Positions 48,940 to 63,000 of a stretch of DNA of 64,000 nucleotides are shown piece by piece. The DNA is from Anarhynchus alexandrinus (Eukaryota; Chordata; Aves; Charadriiformes; Charadriidae). A program made the translations under genes and the position numbers. Location: the NCBI GenBank assembly GCA_008711295.1, contig VUYV01000020.1, positions 993,558 to 1,057,557 on the forward strand. Reading direction: 5' to 3'. Numbering within the stretch: the first letter of the stretch is position 1; every line of letters starts with the position of its first letter. The notes under the pieces were generated by a model. The model had not been told where the DNA came from and did no database searches. It saw nothing but the letters and a program-made list of their open reading frames with translations.

Positions 48940-51900
48940 ATCTTGGGCAGCCTCAGCTCCCTCATTGACTTCAGCCTACCACCAACATGCCTTAAAGGAA
49001 GCCAAACTGGAACGCTAGCTGTGATGGCACTTGGAAGCCACCATCTCCCGAGCGGAAAGGAGCTTTATGAGCATTACTGGAAGCTGCTGTGGCTGAGTTA
49101 CCAGAAATAAACCACTTCGATTTGAGGCCAAGTGCTCACAGACCACTGTGTTTCCCACTCTGGTAGCTGGGCCACCTTCCTAGTGCTTTTTCTTCTCAGC
49201 AGGAAGATATTCTATAAATGCCACCCACTGCTCTTGCTGATTTGGGTGGGTGGCAATGAGGCAGGAAGACAAAGGTGGGTGCCTTGCCGAAGGCTCCTGT
49301 TAGCATAGATGTTTTTTTTTTTTTGGTAGAAGCGCCTTTTTCTGGGAACTTTCAAAAGAAGTAACAAGAATAGCTCCTTTTAATTCACAGGCAATTGCAG
49401 GGCTGGGGGGCAGGAGGTAGCTGGAATGAGAGGGCTCTGCCCACAGTCCAGGAGCAGAGGATGTGTCCCTGGAGAGGCACAGATGCTTCAAGAGGAGGCT
49501 TTGCACACATGGGGGTGGCAGGATAAGTGGCCCTTAGCCAACGCAGCCTGCTATTCTCCTGCCTGTGTCTTTGATTTTAATTAAACTGAAAATATGACGC
49601 ACAAGCTACGTGTTAACCTGCTCCCCATCAGGAAGCATGGGGGCTGATGCCTACACAGCACTCAACAGCTTTCTTTTCCCACTGCCCCAAGAGAAGGGGG
49701 CAGTGACCCGTCAGCCCTGGCTCCCAGGGGAGACTGAGGCAAGGAGGGACTTGCCCGCTGCATGCAGAGGAAGGAGTCTTGAGCCCAGTGCTTTAATCAT
49801 AAATCCATGTTTTCTCCTCCATGGGAATACCTGGTGAAGAGGCAAAGGCTGAGAATGATGCAGGGATGTGCAAAGTTTCTGTGGGGCTTGGGGCAAAAGT
49901 TGTGACTGATACCACCTCTGTGTTAAGATGGAGCATTGTCTGACAATTCAGGACTCCTGATAATTTCCGTCACTGAGCCTTTGGGCTTTGCAGAGGCAAA
50001 GAGCCTACCATCAGGTCCTCTTGGCCAGTGCTGGGAGCTGCCTTCTCCACCAAGCTCTGTCCTCAAGGGCAGGGGTTTTTGGTGGAAAGAGAGTGGCAAG
50101 AACCCTCTGGGGCTGAGTCTGGGGACCTGTTAATGGCATGTTCTCCCTGCTGCACTGTGAACACAGCCAGCCCTGCCTGCAGCGTGGCCAATGCACCGAA
50201 CCCGCCAACTTGGCCAGGATCCTAACCCCAAATAACACAGCCAGTTGCCAGGCAGTGCCTGGTTTTCTGCCCTGGAGTCAGGGGGAAGGAATGTGGGCAG
50301 CTCTGTGTACCGAGGCTATCGATGCTGTGGTGGTGGTCAGCCCCTTTTGGTGCTGATTGCCAGCCTCAACGGGGTTGGGAAGTAGCACAAACCCTTCCCC
50401 GGGGTGCCGTGTGGTCCCAGCTTGGATGTGCGGTGCAATGACCCCGGGTTGGGGCAGTGCCTGGCTCTGGAGTGGGTCAAGGTGATGCTGGAGGGTATTA
50501 CTGTGCCAACTTGTGTCTCAGAGTGGCGTAACATCTGGTATCTCACCATGCATGTGAGACCCCATCACGTCATCCCATGGAGCTGGGGTGACAGTCCCCA
50601 GCCTGGGGTCTGCCAGACCACATTGTCTGGCACAGGACTTGCTCCTTCTTGTGTCCCCTCCTTCCTGAAGCCCTCAGAGGCCTGTGAGGAGTGGGTCATG
50701 GGCTCTGCAAACCGTTCCTGCACCTGACAGCCTGCTTTTTGCTGTTGCCCAGCCTCTTGCTCGTGACATGGCTGGCAGTGTCTTTGGTGCATGATCAGAG
50801 GGCTGGTTTTCTTCATTGCCTGAAGAGTGCAAGCCACGTGGTGTGGTGGGAATGGCCATGGGTGTTGGGATGGAGGCTGACTTCTTGTCACAGAGCAAGA
50901 CAGAGGCCAGGGCAAGGAGGGATTTCCCTACCCTTGAACCAGCAGAAGCTGGCAGATGTTTTATCTTCATCCCAAAAGATCCCAGGATAGACACAGTTTA
51001 TGTCTTGGCAGAGGACATCGTAGCAACTTGTTGAAGGCGCGCTATACACTTAAAAATGCACTTCTCTCGCATAGTTATTTCCATCCTGTTGCTGAGCTGT
51101 GAAGTTCCCAAGAGTGGAGGAAAACACTCACGCTCGGCTCTCGACTGGGTTGTGTGGTGTGTGTGTCAGCGCTTTGGGTGCAATCAGTTTTTGTCTGGTC
51201 AGTGAGTTTCTTCCGTTGTTTGGGTGGGCCTTGCACAAGCCTTTGGGGGAGAGTGAAAGCTTTTTTAGAAAGTGGAATATATGACTGTGAAACCACAAGA
51301 GTGACGGAGGGTCTCAGGCGTGGGTAGGAGAGCCAAAACATCTCCTGGCTTTCAGGATATTAGTCACCATCACTATCTCTTTCCTGGCATGCTGCTCCCT
51401 GCTACCCACCTTTTGTCAGTGTCCTAATTCTCCGTGAATCACGTAGGATTTTGGGAAGACCACGCTTCCCTTGCTATCTGTAAAATTCATCGTGCCTCGT
51501 GGCTGCTACTATGACATAAAAAAACGTTAGTAAAATAGCCACAACACACTCATTTTGGAAACAGATGAGAATTCAAATTGACAGTTTCCCTCTATACTTA
51601 GGAGTAAAACCACAGGTCCTGAAAAAGCTCCAGCTGGTATGAGGCTTAGCACGCGTAAGTGTCCATGAATATTTGAGGTATGATATTACGAAAAACTTTC
51701 TAACTGTCAGGCTAGTTAATGGTGGAGCAAGCAATCTTAGGGTGCAATGGGAGAACCTTCCTGTGATGTTTTCAGGGGGAGCTTTGACTAATATCTCCCA
51801 GATAGTGCTGGTGATGCCTGAGCAGTGTCCCTTTCATGTCTACACCTCTATGATCTAGCCTACTTTCTATCCTGGAAAACAAAGTCCTGTTCAATGTCTC

Positions 51901-53814
51901 TGTTTTTAGACTTGGGAGCTCTCTGATGGGCTAAGCTGAGCCCACGGGAGGGACTGCATCCATCCATGGCCGACCTCTGCAAGAGGTCTGCCTTGTCAGT
52001 GGCTGAAATGGCTCCTGGGGGAGGACTGCAGAAGACAGAATAGGAGAGCAGAGTAAAAGTGACAAAGATATGGCTGAAGTTGTGATGCCAGTTGTATGCT
52101 GCAGGAGTTCCTGGAAGGACTCCTTGGCAGAGGCATGAGCTGTCCCATCCAGCTCAGCACAATATGAACCCCCGGAGCTGCTGCTCTGGCATGGAAAGGC
52201 AGCAAGACCCACCACACCTAGGCATGATGGAAAGCACGCTGGACTGAGCTCACCTGCCTGTGCAGCCTGTTACTGGGTGGGTGTATCCAGTGTCTTACCA
52301 GAAGCCTGGAAGCAAAAGATCTGCTCTGGCAGCCCAGAGAGCATCATGCTTCCAGGAAGGAAAATTACCCACTTAATTTTATTTTTTGTTTATTTAAGAT
52401 GCCAGGTGTAGGCAGTATCATGTAGAGTACAAAAGAAAAGGGGGTTAGTCCTTCACACAACCCTTGGATAAGCATCAGGATGTGGTGGGTGCTAAAAATC
52501 TGACTCCTGAAGATGACTAGTCAGACTCATGGAGAAAAAGTCCCTCAAGGACTGTTAGATATGAAGACAGCCTCTGGCCCAGGAAGTCTTGAGCCACAAT
52601 GAGCCTGGGAGAGCATGCAGAGGCAATATCACTGTTGGCCTGCTCTTCTTCTCTTCTCCCTCAGGCATCTGCTATCAGCCAGCGTTGGAAACAGAGCGCT
52701 TGGCTAGAGGGATGCTTGCTTTGACCCAGCACAGCTGTGCTTGTTCCTTACGTGTGGAGCCACAGAGAGGCTGCTGTTACATGTAGAGTTTTGCCCACAA
52801 CTAGCTCTGTCACATCAGATCACAAATATTTTGCGAGGGAAAGTTTTAGAGGGCCAAAATGACATCCTCTCCCCTTTTCCCTGTGAAAACGCAGTTCACG
52901 TCTCATTCCCAGGCTGTCGATGTGTGCTATCCTTGCTCACGCTGCTGGTGCCAGGGTGTGCACCGTGCCTGTGGTCCCTGTGGGGACACAGACATGGAGT
53001 TCCATGGGGCCAGGTGAGAGCTCGTCCTTTTGTGCAACCACGTTTAAACCCTAACTCCACGCTCACAGAGGGAAGTGTGCTGAGAGGGAGGTGACCTGTG
53101 GGAGGTCAAGACGGTCCTTTGGCATCTTTAGCTAAACACTGTGTGATTTATGCACTGCAAATTCCCCTGGGAAGAAACTGCACAGAGTCCTGTGATGGGG
53201 AAAGGAGCGGGACAGTCCATGCACAGGGCTGCAGAAAGCCTCCTGGGTATTGTGAGGGAGCTGGTATTCATGCCTGGTGAAGGTCCATATTACGCTCTGA
53301 GATTTGGTGAGATGCACGGCTGGTGCCAGCCCCTGGGCGCTGCCATTTCGAATCCTGGTGGCATGGGCAGGTGTCCCCCACCTTGGTGCTGCTGCGTGCG
53401 TCAAGGCTGAGGGCTTCATGCAGAGCTTCCCCAGATGGGTCTGTCAGGGAAAGCTGGGGCTTGGCGTGGAGAGGCAGGCACAACACCTTGGTTTGTGGTA
53501 CCACCTTGGAGAGACCCTCCCGAGCAGTGGCTCCTGCCCTGCGCATAGCATGTGGGGGCATGGGTGGGCTGGCAGAGGGTCCCTTTCCAAGACTCTTGGA
53601 GGAGCCTCTGTTGGTAGGAAGATCTGCCAGGCTTCTCCGTCTCTTTCCTCCCGCTTTGCCTGGTGCTCTCCTTTGGGATCTGTGGCTGACACAGAGGAGG
53701 TTTTTGTTATGTTGCTTTCCTTTACCCTCTCCGAAGGGCAGAAAAGACAGGGATGGAGCCAAGTGGCTCCCCTTTCGTGCCAGAAAAGATGGCTTTGGTT
53801 AATTTGGAAGAGAG
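48940..53814. other. Intergenic sequence, no gene recognised
   Basis: About 4.9 kb of unique sequence with a 13-T run at 49312-49324. Open frames of around 100 codons occur on both strands without recognisable domains. No RNA gene, repeat family or promoter island was recognised. Confidence 0.55.
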
Positions 53815-54035
53815 ACCCAGGCGCTGGCGGGTCGCAGCCACCGGCCAGACCCGGAGCGGGGAGCCGGGGCACCCCCCGCCATGTTTGCGCAGGGCTGAGC
53901 ACTACCCCCTGGGCCCCCTGCTCCCGACCCCGTCCCCCTGCGACCCGCTCCCAGACGGGGCGGCCAAATGGCCGCCAACCTCCCCCCCTCCCTGGCCTCC
54001 TCCGGCCCCAGCAAGGCTTCCACACAACGGAGGGG
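53815..54035. promoter_or_regulatory. GC-rich, CpG-containing patch
   Basis: About 220 very C-rich bases with around twenty CpGs (for example GACCCGGAGCGGGGAGCCGGGG, and CCAGACGGGGCGGCCAAATGGCCGCC with a small inverted repeat GGCGGCCAAATGGCCGCC). It keeps frames open on both strands (53304-54143 plus, 53444-54058 minus), producing long but unconvincing ORFs. A regulatory element is possible, and no transcript structure is recognisable. Confidence 0.3.
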
Positions 54036-57000
54036 CTGTGTGACCTGCCTGCTCCCAACTTGGTTGCTATAGGAAAGGGAAGAGGCTGGAGAGAATGTGT
54101 GGGGCCTATTCACGCCCCCAGCCCCGATTCACAGCGCCCCTGAGGTAATGTTTGCCCGGCTCGCCGTGATCTTGCCTGATAAAGGGGCCTCCTAAAAGCA
54201 AGGGGGGGGAGGACCAGACCGAAGGGGCTGGGAGAAATATTTGCCTTGAATGCTCGTAACGTNTGGGGGTGTTGGGGTTCCCCTTCATTGCAGCCAAATG
54301 ATGATGTTTTACAGGTACAGGTGCACGAACCCCTACAGCGAGGCTGTGTTGTGACTTGTATCCAGGGGTGGTTACCTCCTGGCACTGGGGATCCAAAAGC
54401 AGAATCAGCTCTGCAGCAGCAGGGTCTATACGCTTTTCCAAAACTCACCTTTAATTCTTTCTGTTTACCTGACTCAACTGAACGTAGTCATTATTCAAAT
54501 TACTACTATTAGTACGATATTTCTGCTTTTGTGCGGTCAGAATGCCCTTGGGGCCCATCTTTTTGCAGGTTGGAATGGAGGATGGGTTTTGTTTCGGAAA
54601 AACCCTTCAGCTGCATGTGAATCCTGGGAATCAAAAGCGAAATTCCCGTTGCCTAAAAACAAGCAAGACAAAACTCCAGTGATCCTGCAAATGTTTCCCA
54701 GAACAGTTGGAAGAGGAATTTTGGCACAGGGCGGGCAGTGGCCATGTCTTAAACTTTCATAGCTCATCTTAGCAAATGTCCTTTTTGTACGCTTGCTATT
54801 CTCCTTGACTGGCCTGATCAAAGCAATAAGACAAATACGTTGCTGCTGTCGGGATACTTTGCAAGATGAAGACTGCATGCAAAATGCATTTTCAACATCG
54901 CTAACAAGGCCCAGAGGTTTCCTCCCTGGGACAGTGTTATCTCTGCTCTGAAGGAGGCATGAGGAGGATGGTGGGAACATCTGGACCCTGAGGTCGAGAG
55001 AAGCAAACCAAGCTGGGGGAAGGTGCACGGCAAGGGACTGGTCAAACCGTTTGTTCACAGGACCGTGTTTTAAATGAGCTGTAGCTGCTTGGCCAGGAGG
55101 CTCGGTATCAGTGGGCACAGCTGGGTAGAAAGCTCTTCCCAGTGTGCCACTGGGGTCAAAAGAAAACAAAAATGGGAGTGGGATGGAAGAGAAAAAAAGA
55201 GAAAATAGCAAATATTATAATGGCATTTTCTCATGGGAAGAGAATATAGTCTCCAGCTCTGGTAAAAAAGAAACAGAGGGGGCTGGGGCACTGCTATTGA
55301 GAAAGGCTGGGAGCCTGGGAAAAGCACTTCTGTAATGAGAGAGGGAAAAGATGAGGGTGATTTAGGATAAGAAATGTTGTCGTTGGCTTTGACTAGAAGG
55401 AGAGCAGGTCTGCTCCTCCTCTGACTTTTTAAACGGCACCTATCATTGTTGGAAGAGTTCAGACTCCAAACAGATCATGAATATAGTTTATAAAAAGCTC
55501 TGCTTATACTAAGAAAAGGATGCCTAGAAGTGGGTTTCTCAGCCTTCCTTTGTTAGGAGGAGTAACCCCTCACTTGGGGAAAAAAAAAAGATACTCTCGT
55601 GTTAGGGAAAAATAAAAGGAACATCAAAACTCTTGGCTGATGACTTTGGGAGGAGAAATGGTGTGCAGAGAGTTGTCCTCTGGACCTCAAAGGATAGCAC
55701 TGGGGGAAGGGCAGAAAGCAGCAACACTACTTTTGTTTGGGATTTAATAACACTTTGGCGGTCTTGCCGTCCCTCTCGGCAGCCTGTCTGCAGATGGCAG
55801 CCTACCAACTGGGGAACATTGCCCCTCATGCGCTGGGGATATGCAGTGCAGCAAACAGGGAATTTGGGATTTGGGACTTACTGTAAGCTTTGTATTTCAT
55901 TTCAACAGCTTGATTAGGGTCCTGCCATTGGGTCAGTTGCTGTTAATCCTGTATTTGTATTTACCAGATACATCTCGCTCTGTTTTCTGGAATTCCCCTT
56001 CAAGGAACTCTGATGGGTGATGCAGGCTGCATCACAGAGAGTTTAGCTTTCATTCATCTGCAGAAGAAACCAGACTCATTTGAAGTTTGCTGTTGCTTAA
56101 GCTCGAAGTCCCCCCCGCCCCTATTTTTTATTAATTTAATATCCATCAAAGGATGTTTTTACCCTTGGATGAAACAGTTTCTTTAAAGCCTGTGTTGCAA
56201 GTGACCTGGCGAGGCTGTGCACTGTTTCTGAGCCCTCTGAGAGCTCCCGTGGCTAGCGTGGATTAAAGGAACTAGGTCATATTTCTAAACTATAGCATAC
56301 ATGATGCTGCTGTTCCAGCTGGACTATCTATAAAAGTTGGAAAAGAAAATCAGAGTCCTGGAAAGAGATTTTGTTGGATGTGCACTTCCCAGAACTCCCC
56401 TGAAAAGCAATCCAACTGTGCAGGCTGGAGTGGAGAAGCTTCAAAAGGTTTTTCCTAAATCAACCCAGCTGGCTGAAATTCACGGGAAAGCTTGTGAGAA
56501 TTTTGCTCATGAGATGAACAGGTAGTGCAAGCAGGCAAAATGGAAGAAAAAGCATTTTTCTACATGTTGTCCCTCCCAGCATTGTTTTATGTGAACCAGT
56601 ACATAAATAATTGTGTGTCTCCTTCAGCCTTAAGCATAGGTAGGAGGACTTTACCATTCACTGCAAAACAGTTCTCTCCAGGATGGGATGGAAAACTATC
56701 CACATGTACACAAGAGCACTGCAGAATGGCTTGGGATGAGTAAGGAAAAATAAGTTTGTAACCCATTGAAACACCTTCAGGGAAACAGAGAGGCAGAACA
56801 TGGCATGCCGCAGTCCTAGGAGGCAGTCTCCACTGACCAGGCAGAGGGACTACGCTGTCCATCTCATGAACTTTTTTGATCCCTAGCTTCTATGAAAGGG
56901 TGCTGGCTGCTCAAGCCAGGCTGGAGCCTGGCCAAAACAACATCCTGATTCTGTGGCAAGTGCTCTGGGATCAGACCACACGTGACGAGTACCCCCGATT

Positions 57001-60000
57001 CGTGTTGCATCGGGAAGAGTCTATTGTCGTGACCCCCGCTGCGCCCTGGGAAAGTCACTCGGCCACAGCTCACAGGAAGGAGAAAGCTCACTTTCTCCAG
57101 ATCCAGGATTTCCTCCTTGGCCCTTCCCCTCTCTCATGTGCTGCACCACATCATACCCTGTTCTTGCATGCCGGGATCAAAAAGCAGCGTGGAAACGTTG
57201 CACGGGCTGCCAGCCTTCCTGTGTCAAAACCAGGAATGGTGCACGGCTGTCTCATCCTCCCCGATGAGAGAGGTGCCCCTGCTTCTGCCCCGCACTGCTG
57301 CTGCCACCCGCACGGTGCCAGCCTGCAAAGCTGCCCGCAGGACCAGGCAGCCCTGGCATAGACCGAGCACGGCCAAGCAGACTTCCCAGCGTGGGAAATT
57401 TCTAAAGAAGCAGCCTTCTGTAAACCACATTTTCATTTAACTAGTCTAAATATATTTCAGTTTCAAAACACACGCTTAAAAATAACTTACAGAAATATTT
57501 ATATGGACACCGAAAGGAACTTTCCAGCTTTGGGGATTCAGCCTACAGCCCACGGCGGAGCCTGCAACTGCCTTCCTGTTCAGTCACTCTTCGCTTGTTA
57601 TTGAGTCTCTTGTTTTGGGAGTGTTTGAGTCTCTTTTTCCTTAAGTTATCTTGCTTCACTCCACCCTGCCTCATGGACTCAGAGGGCTTTGCTTCAGTGA
57701 GGTCAAGACTGATATCGCAGGATAGTTTTTCTCACAGTCACAATCATCATAAGTCTCTCAATGGTACAAGTTTTCTTTCAAACCGACACTGGCTTGACTT
57801 GGAGAATTCAGCTGTCCCTGGGATGGGGCACGGCATGTATTCGGGAACTCCCTCTATCGTTTTCTTGCCCCTCTCTGTGCTCTTCACTTGTCTGCCTGTC
57901 TCAGTTCACGTGCTGCTTGGGCCAGACCTCAGCTTTTGTCAAACATATGTCAGCCTTGCACATTGGGCCTAAAGATGGGATTCTGACTCTTCTAGGTGGT
58001 TTTGCAACAAAAATGCAATAATAAAGATAATTACGTACCCTCCTGCCTTGCGGTTTTCACCCTTGCTTATTCATTGCTGTCAATACTTTCTGCTGTGGCA
58101 CTGTCAGCTATCTGGAGGTGTACCAACCACTTCCCCTTGTCTATGCTGGCAATCCCCTTTGCTAAAGAAAGGCTAGGCTCTTACTAAAGCATCACAATAA
58201 GGTCAAGTCCACAAGTCCTTACTATACATCATATAGGAATGAAGCAGTCTGATGGGTCAGGACAAAGGTTGGCTGATAAGGACGTGTTGTGTCATGTGTC
58301 CGTGTGTCTTGGCTTTTCCAAAGACATCCCCGTAATCCAGGAATGTTTCTAGGAGGTTTGAAATGTCTCAGTTTTTCATTTCACCAGATTTTATTTTTAA
58401 ATCACAACACAATGTTTGTTCAGTACACATTGCAGCATTGATGAGAATCTATCCTATGTTTGGCAGGAACAAACAGCCCAGAGGAAGGTGTGCTCGCTGT
58501 GATGAAGAGTATTTGGATTACAAGAGAGGTCAGATGAGTGCAAACCCCATTGAGGCTGTCTGAGCATTCAGTCTTGTTCAGTGCCGCAGGAGGAATTGTG
58601 CTAAAACATGAAACTACTGTAAAAGTTCTTCTGCTACAAGAAAAATTTGTGTTGCTGTGGAGGCAGTAGATTGCACAGAAAAAAGCACAAACACTCGATC
58701 AAAACTAGTTCTGTGGTGTCTTTTATGGGAGCAGCTTGTGACACTTTAATGTGTCACCACCAATGAGTCTCTGGTTTTGATTTTCAAAGTGAGGTTCAGC
58801 ACCCTACTGGTTTGCTAATGATTTTGCCTGCCTCTCTCCTCCCCTGTATTTCTTTTTATATGTAGGGGCTGGAGAGGGGTATGTGGGTGAGTATGTTTTA
58901 GTGTTTTTCATCAAACTATAACCTAAAACCTCGTACAAAGCAGTGGGAACAGACTCTAGGTCACCAATTAAATGCAACTAGCTCTGAAATGTCACACAAC
59001 ATCTATTTAAAACAGTCCAAACTCCAGGCTTGGATTAAGACCCAAGCATTCCTAAAAACACAGGATTAAACTGAAAGCTCATATTTCCTTTAAAAAAGAA
59101 AGCTTCCTGCTCTCTGACTGTACAGAAAAGATCAAAACCTTGAGTAAAGAGAAGTGATGCAACAACTTCTTCTGGGGTCCTGAATCCCCAAGGATGGGGT
59201 TCTATGCTTTGGTTCACCTGGCAGTAAAGATGGACTGAGGTTTCTGTCCCAAAGTGTTCTCTTAGCCCCCGCACTGAAGTTTACCATGCCTTCGGTTTTG
59301 CTACTTCTGTCATCTGCAAGCTGAACCAGAGAGCGGGTTACAAAGGCGCACAAAACTTGCCTTCATTTTAGAAGTTTGTTTTTTTTCTTTTAACCCAAAC
59401 CATTTCAGTGAAAGAGCCCTCTCCGTGGTCATGTACAGCGATGTAGAGGCACCACTCGGGGCGGGTGGAGGGAGGAAGGACAAGCTGCTGTGCAGGGTCA
59501 GGAACACCACGCTGGGGCAGGAGCTTTGTAAGCAGCTTTGCTGCTGAAGAAAAATTGTCATTGATATTTCCCTGAGAGGACAGTACATTGCAGCATGGGT
59601 TCAGGAACAAGCAGCCAGGCTTGGGAGAGGCAGGAAACTTTTAAACCAGCTTTGTTCTTGGAGAAAAGAACCCAGACCTGACCTTGAGATAGCAGCTCTG
59701 AAATGGGTCAGCTGTCCTGCTCACCTCGGTGGGTTGTCCTCTCCAAGGTTTGTCCATAGGAGACCCGAGCAGGCACTCATCTGGCAAGGGACATGGGACA
59801 AAAGGAGGAGTGCATAGCAGATGGCTCGGCGCCTGGTGTGTTGTGGGGCAGAAGGTCTTGGGTGCCCTAACTCAGCCCCATCTGTACCACTGGAGATGAA
59901 TAATTGGGAGAGCAAGTCTTTACGTGAATTCAGCCCGGATGCTGGGGCTTATAATCTGATCCTCATGAAAGGTGCCCTAGGGACCTCTTATGGTCCCAGA

Positions 60001-63000
60001 TATTGAGGGCATCATTTGCATCCCCCCTGAGAGGGTCCCTTTCATAGCATAGACCTAGTAGTGGCCACACTGGCAGCAGGATAGGGCAGGCCTGGAGGGG
60101 GGTGGATGCCCATGAATCACCAGATCTGCTTGGAGCACAACACCACTGCTCCATGGAAATCTCCTGTCTCAATGTGGCACTCCCTGACCCCATGTAGCTT
60201 TCTGAGGAGATTACGGCTTAAACTGGGCATGCCGAGGGACCGCAGAAGGATGTTGTGAGGATTAGAGGCTGATTTTCTTTCCAGAGGAGCTGAGGGAGTT
60301 GCATTATGTTTGCACCAGAAGTGAGAGTGAAGCCTGGGCTGGAGGCAGTGATCCCCAGGGAGAGCAGTGTGGGAGCTTCTGGGAGCCCTGCAGCAGGGGG
60401 ACCAGCTCCTACTACGTTCTGGTGAGACCAGGCCAACTAGCACACCAATTTCAGACCAAGCCAGTAGAGGTCACAGTAGGTCCAACAAATTCCCCATGCC
60501 CTCGTCCAGCCCAGCCTGCCCTCACATCTTAAACAGTTCACCACTGACTGACTGGTATTAAACCCTCTTCCTACTCAACAGCCTGAGCAAGCCTGACGAA
60601 GCCAGCTTGTGGCTGCTGGGTACCTTCCTGGAGGGAGCAATTAGTTGCTGGTGAGTTGTGCCATGGCTTGGTCATGACCGTCTTCCCTGGTGTATGCTCC
60701 CACTGCAGCTAGTGTACGATATCTTGGTGCTAAAATCAGTCATGAGGGTGTGTATCTGTTTTCTTCCTGTCATTGCACAGAGGGAAAACACCAGATGTGC
60801 CAGCTTGTCGGGCTCCCTTATCTTCCCAGACCTCTCACCTTCATCCACCCTGTGCCAAGTTCATGCCCAGCCTGGAGGATGTTCCTGCTGTCTGAAGGCG
60901 ATCGGGTCTGCAAGGCACTTGAGTTTGTCTCTGCCTGTGCTGCATCATCCACATACCAGCAACTTGAGGAAAATTGCCTGAGCATCTCCATGCCATAATC
61001 TGGGTCTTGGGGTCTTCCACAAGAGCTGGGATGTTCCCCCGTGGAGGGACATGTACTGTAGAGACAGGCAGGCTTGCAGACAACCAGTCCATGTCACTGC
61101 TCAACTACAGCTCCATGAGGAAATTGCAGGCATGGCAAATGCAAGACCAAATTTGTAGTTCTGTATACAGAGATATGGGGAATTCCCTTCCTCCGTTTCT
61201 AGCAATGGCATCTCGGGCAGGGAAAGAATAGAAGTCAAAAACTCTCTTTTTCTTATGTGAATATAGGAGCCATGAAGCTCTGTATGCCTGTGCTGAAGGC
61301 AAGGTCTGCACAGGATCAGGCTGTGGTTGACTGAGGTCTCCCACAGGCTACTAGACCTCTTGCCAGGGCACCTTCCTTGGTGAGGGCTTTCTTGGCACAA
61401 TGCCTTGGTGTCTTTGGATCCCACTATGGCTACAACGTGTGACACTGCCTGGTGGCCCCAAATGCCCACACTTTGCTGTGGAAAGTGTGAGATGGCTGTG
61501 GCCAGGCGAGCTGGGTGAGGGAAGCCTGGTAGCTGGTTCCTGAAGGTCTCTGCCACTGGAGGGGGACAGAGCACCTCTCTGCACAGGTAGGTCCCCCCCC
61601 ACACCCCTCCCAGAGGAGACCCTCCCATGCCGTAGGGCTTTCACCCAGTTCAGCCTGGTGGATGGGCCACTGCTTGCAATGCCGCGCCCTGGAGTGGGTC
61701 ATCGCGGGATTGCGCTTTTAGAAGAGGAGGGGAGCCGTTTGGCAAGAAGGCAGCATTTCACACAATAGCGGTGAATCCACTGAACGCCGCTGAGCCTGCC
61801 ACCACGGGTGGCCCAGCACGTCCACGTAGGGGTGTTGCATGGGAGCCTGGCAGGTGTGAGGGCTGGGGGCTCTCTGGAGATGGACGCAAACCCCCTTTGG
61901 GCTTCAGATGTGCTCCTGGTCGTTCCTGATTTCCAGCTGCTTTGGACAGGCCATTTCCATCCATCACCTTTAGCTCTTGGAGGGCCACTCGCCATCTTTT
62001 CCATTAGCCCATGGTTTGAATTGCTCAAGCAGGACAATGCTGGTACGGTGCCCTGCCCCTGGCTGATCTGCAGATGCCTTCTGCACATCCTAGGGGCTAC
62101 GTACAGCATGGGAGCTGCATTGGCTGGGGTCAGTGCTGTGCTGTGCTGGCCAAGACCACCACTATGAGGTGCCACACGGGAACACCATCGGTGAGATGGG
62201 TACCAGGCTCTGAACTGGTGCATTTTGCCTGGCAGAGCTTCCCATGGAGTGGTGCTGGCAGAGGGTCTCTCTAAGGAGACGCTGTCTCATCTCTGGGCAA
62301 GAGGAGGCAACCTGGGCGGCTTGTGCCTTGTTCACTCACTGGGCTCTGGTGCTGCTGTTGTGCCAAACACAACAGAGACCTGGGTGGCAGCTCCCCCCGC
62401 ACGTTTCGGGAGGGTGTGGCGAGCTGGGAGAGGCCGTTCCCACACTGGGGTACCCCGAGGAGCAGACACCTCTCTCCTGATCAGCTTGCTGTGGCCGACG
62501 AGACCTGATCGATGAATGAAGCGGGGTTTGGCACACTGCCGTCAGGCACAGGCGGCATTGTGCAACAGTGCGTGATGCAACTGAACTTTACATAACATGA
62601 CGCAACACCTATAGCTGAAGTTTAAAGCTGCAGGTCCTAGGTCATTACTGTATGGTGTACATACCTCCCTGATGTATATATGCGTGAGGTCAGCCGGTGC
62701 GTGGACAGTAGCACCGCTCCAGGCAACTCCAGCTTTACTCTTGGGTTTGAAATTGCTGCAAACAAACAAACAACTGTGGCTTGCGAAGGGTGAATAGACC
62801 AAGGGCAGAGGCAAGAGCCAGGTGTATTGCAAAGGGCGACTGTGGAAATGTCATTCGTGCAGCTCAGCTCGTGCCCTTCGTTCCCTACCTGTAGCTCATC
62901 CAGCCCAAAGCCTCTCTCCTCACTCCTGCCCCTCAGCCCCAGCTAGTCCCTGCTGGGCCTCAGCTCTGCCCCTGCCCCACAGCCCCCCAGTGCCTGTGAT

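Noticed and set aside
53304..54143. 279-codon plus-strand open frame
   Set aside because: It sits in very GC-rich sequence with an equally open frame on the opposite strand. The composition is Gly/Pro/Arg/Ser-biased, with no domain and no splice or Kozak support.
54537..55211. 224-codon minus-strand open frame
   Set aside because: No recognisable family, low-complexity Ser/Phe/Leu start and no promoter or conserved motif. It is probably chance.
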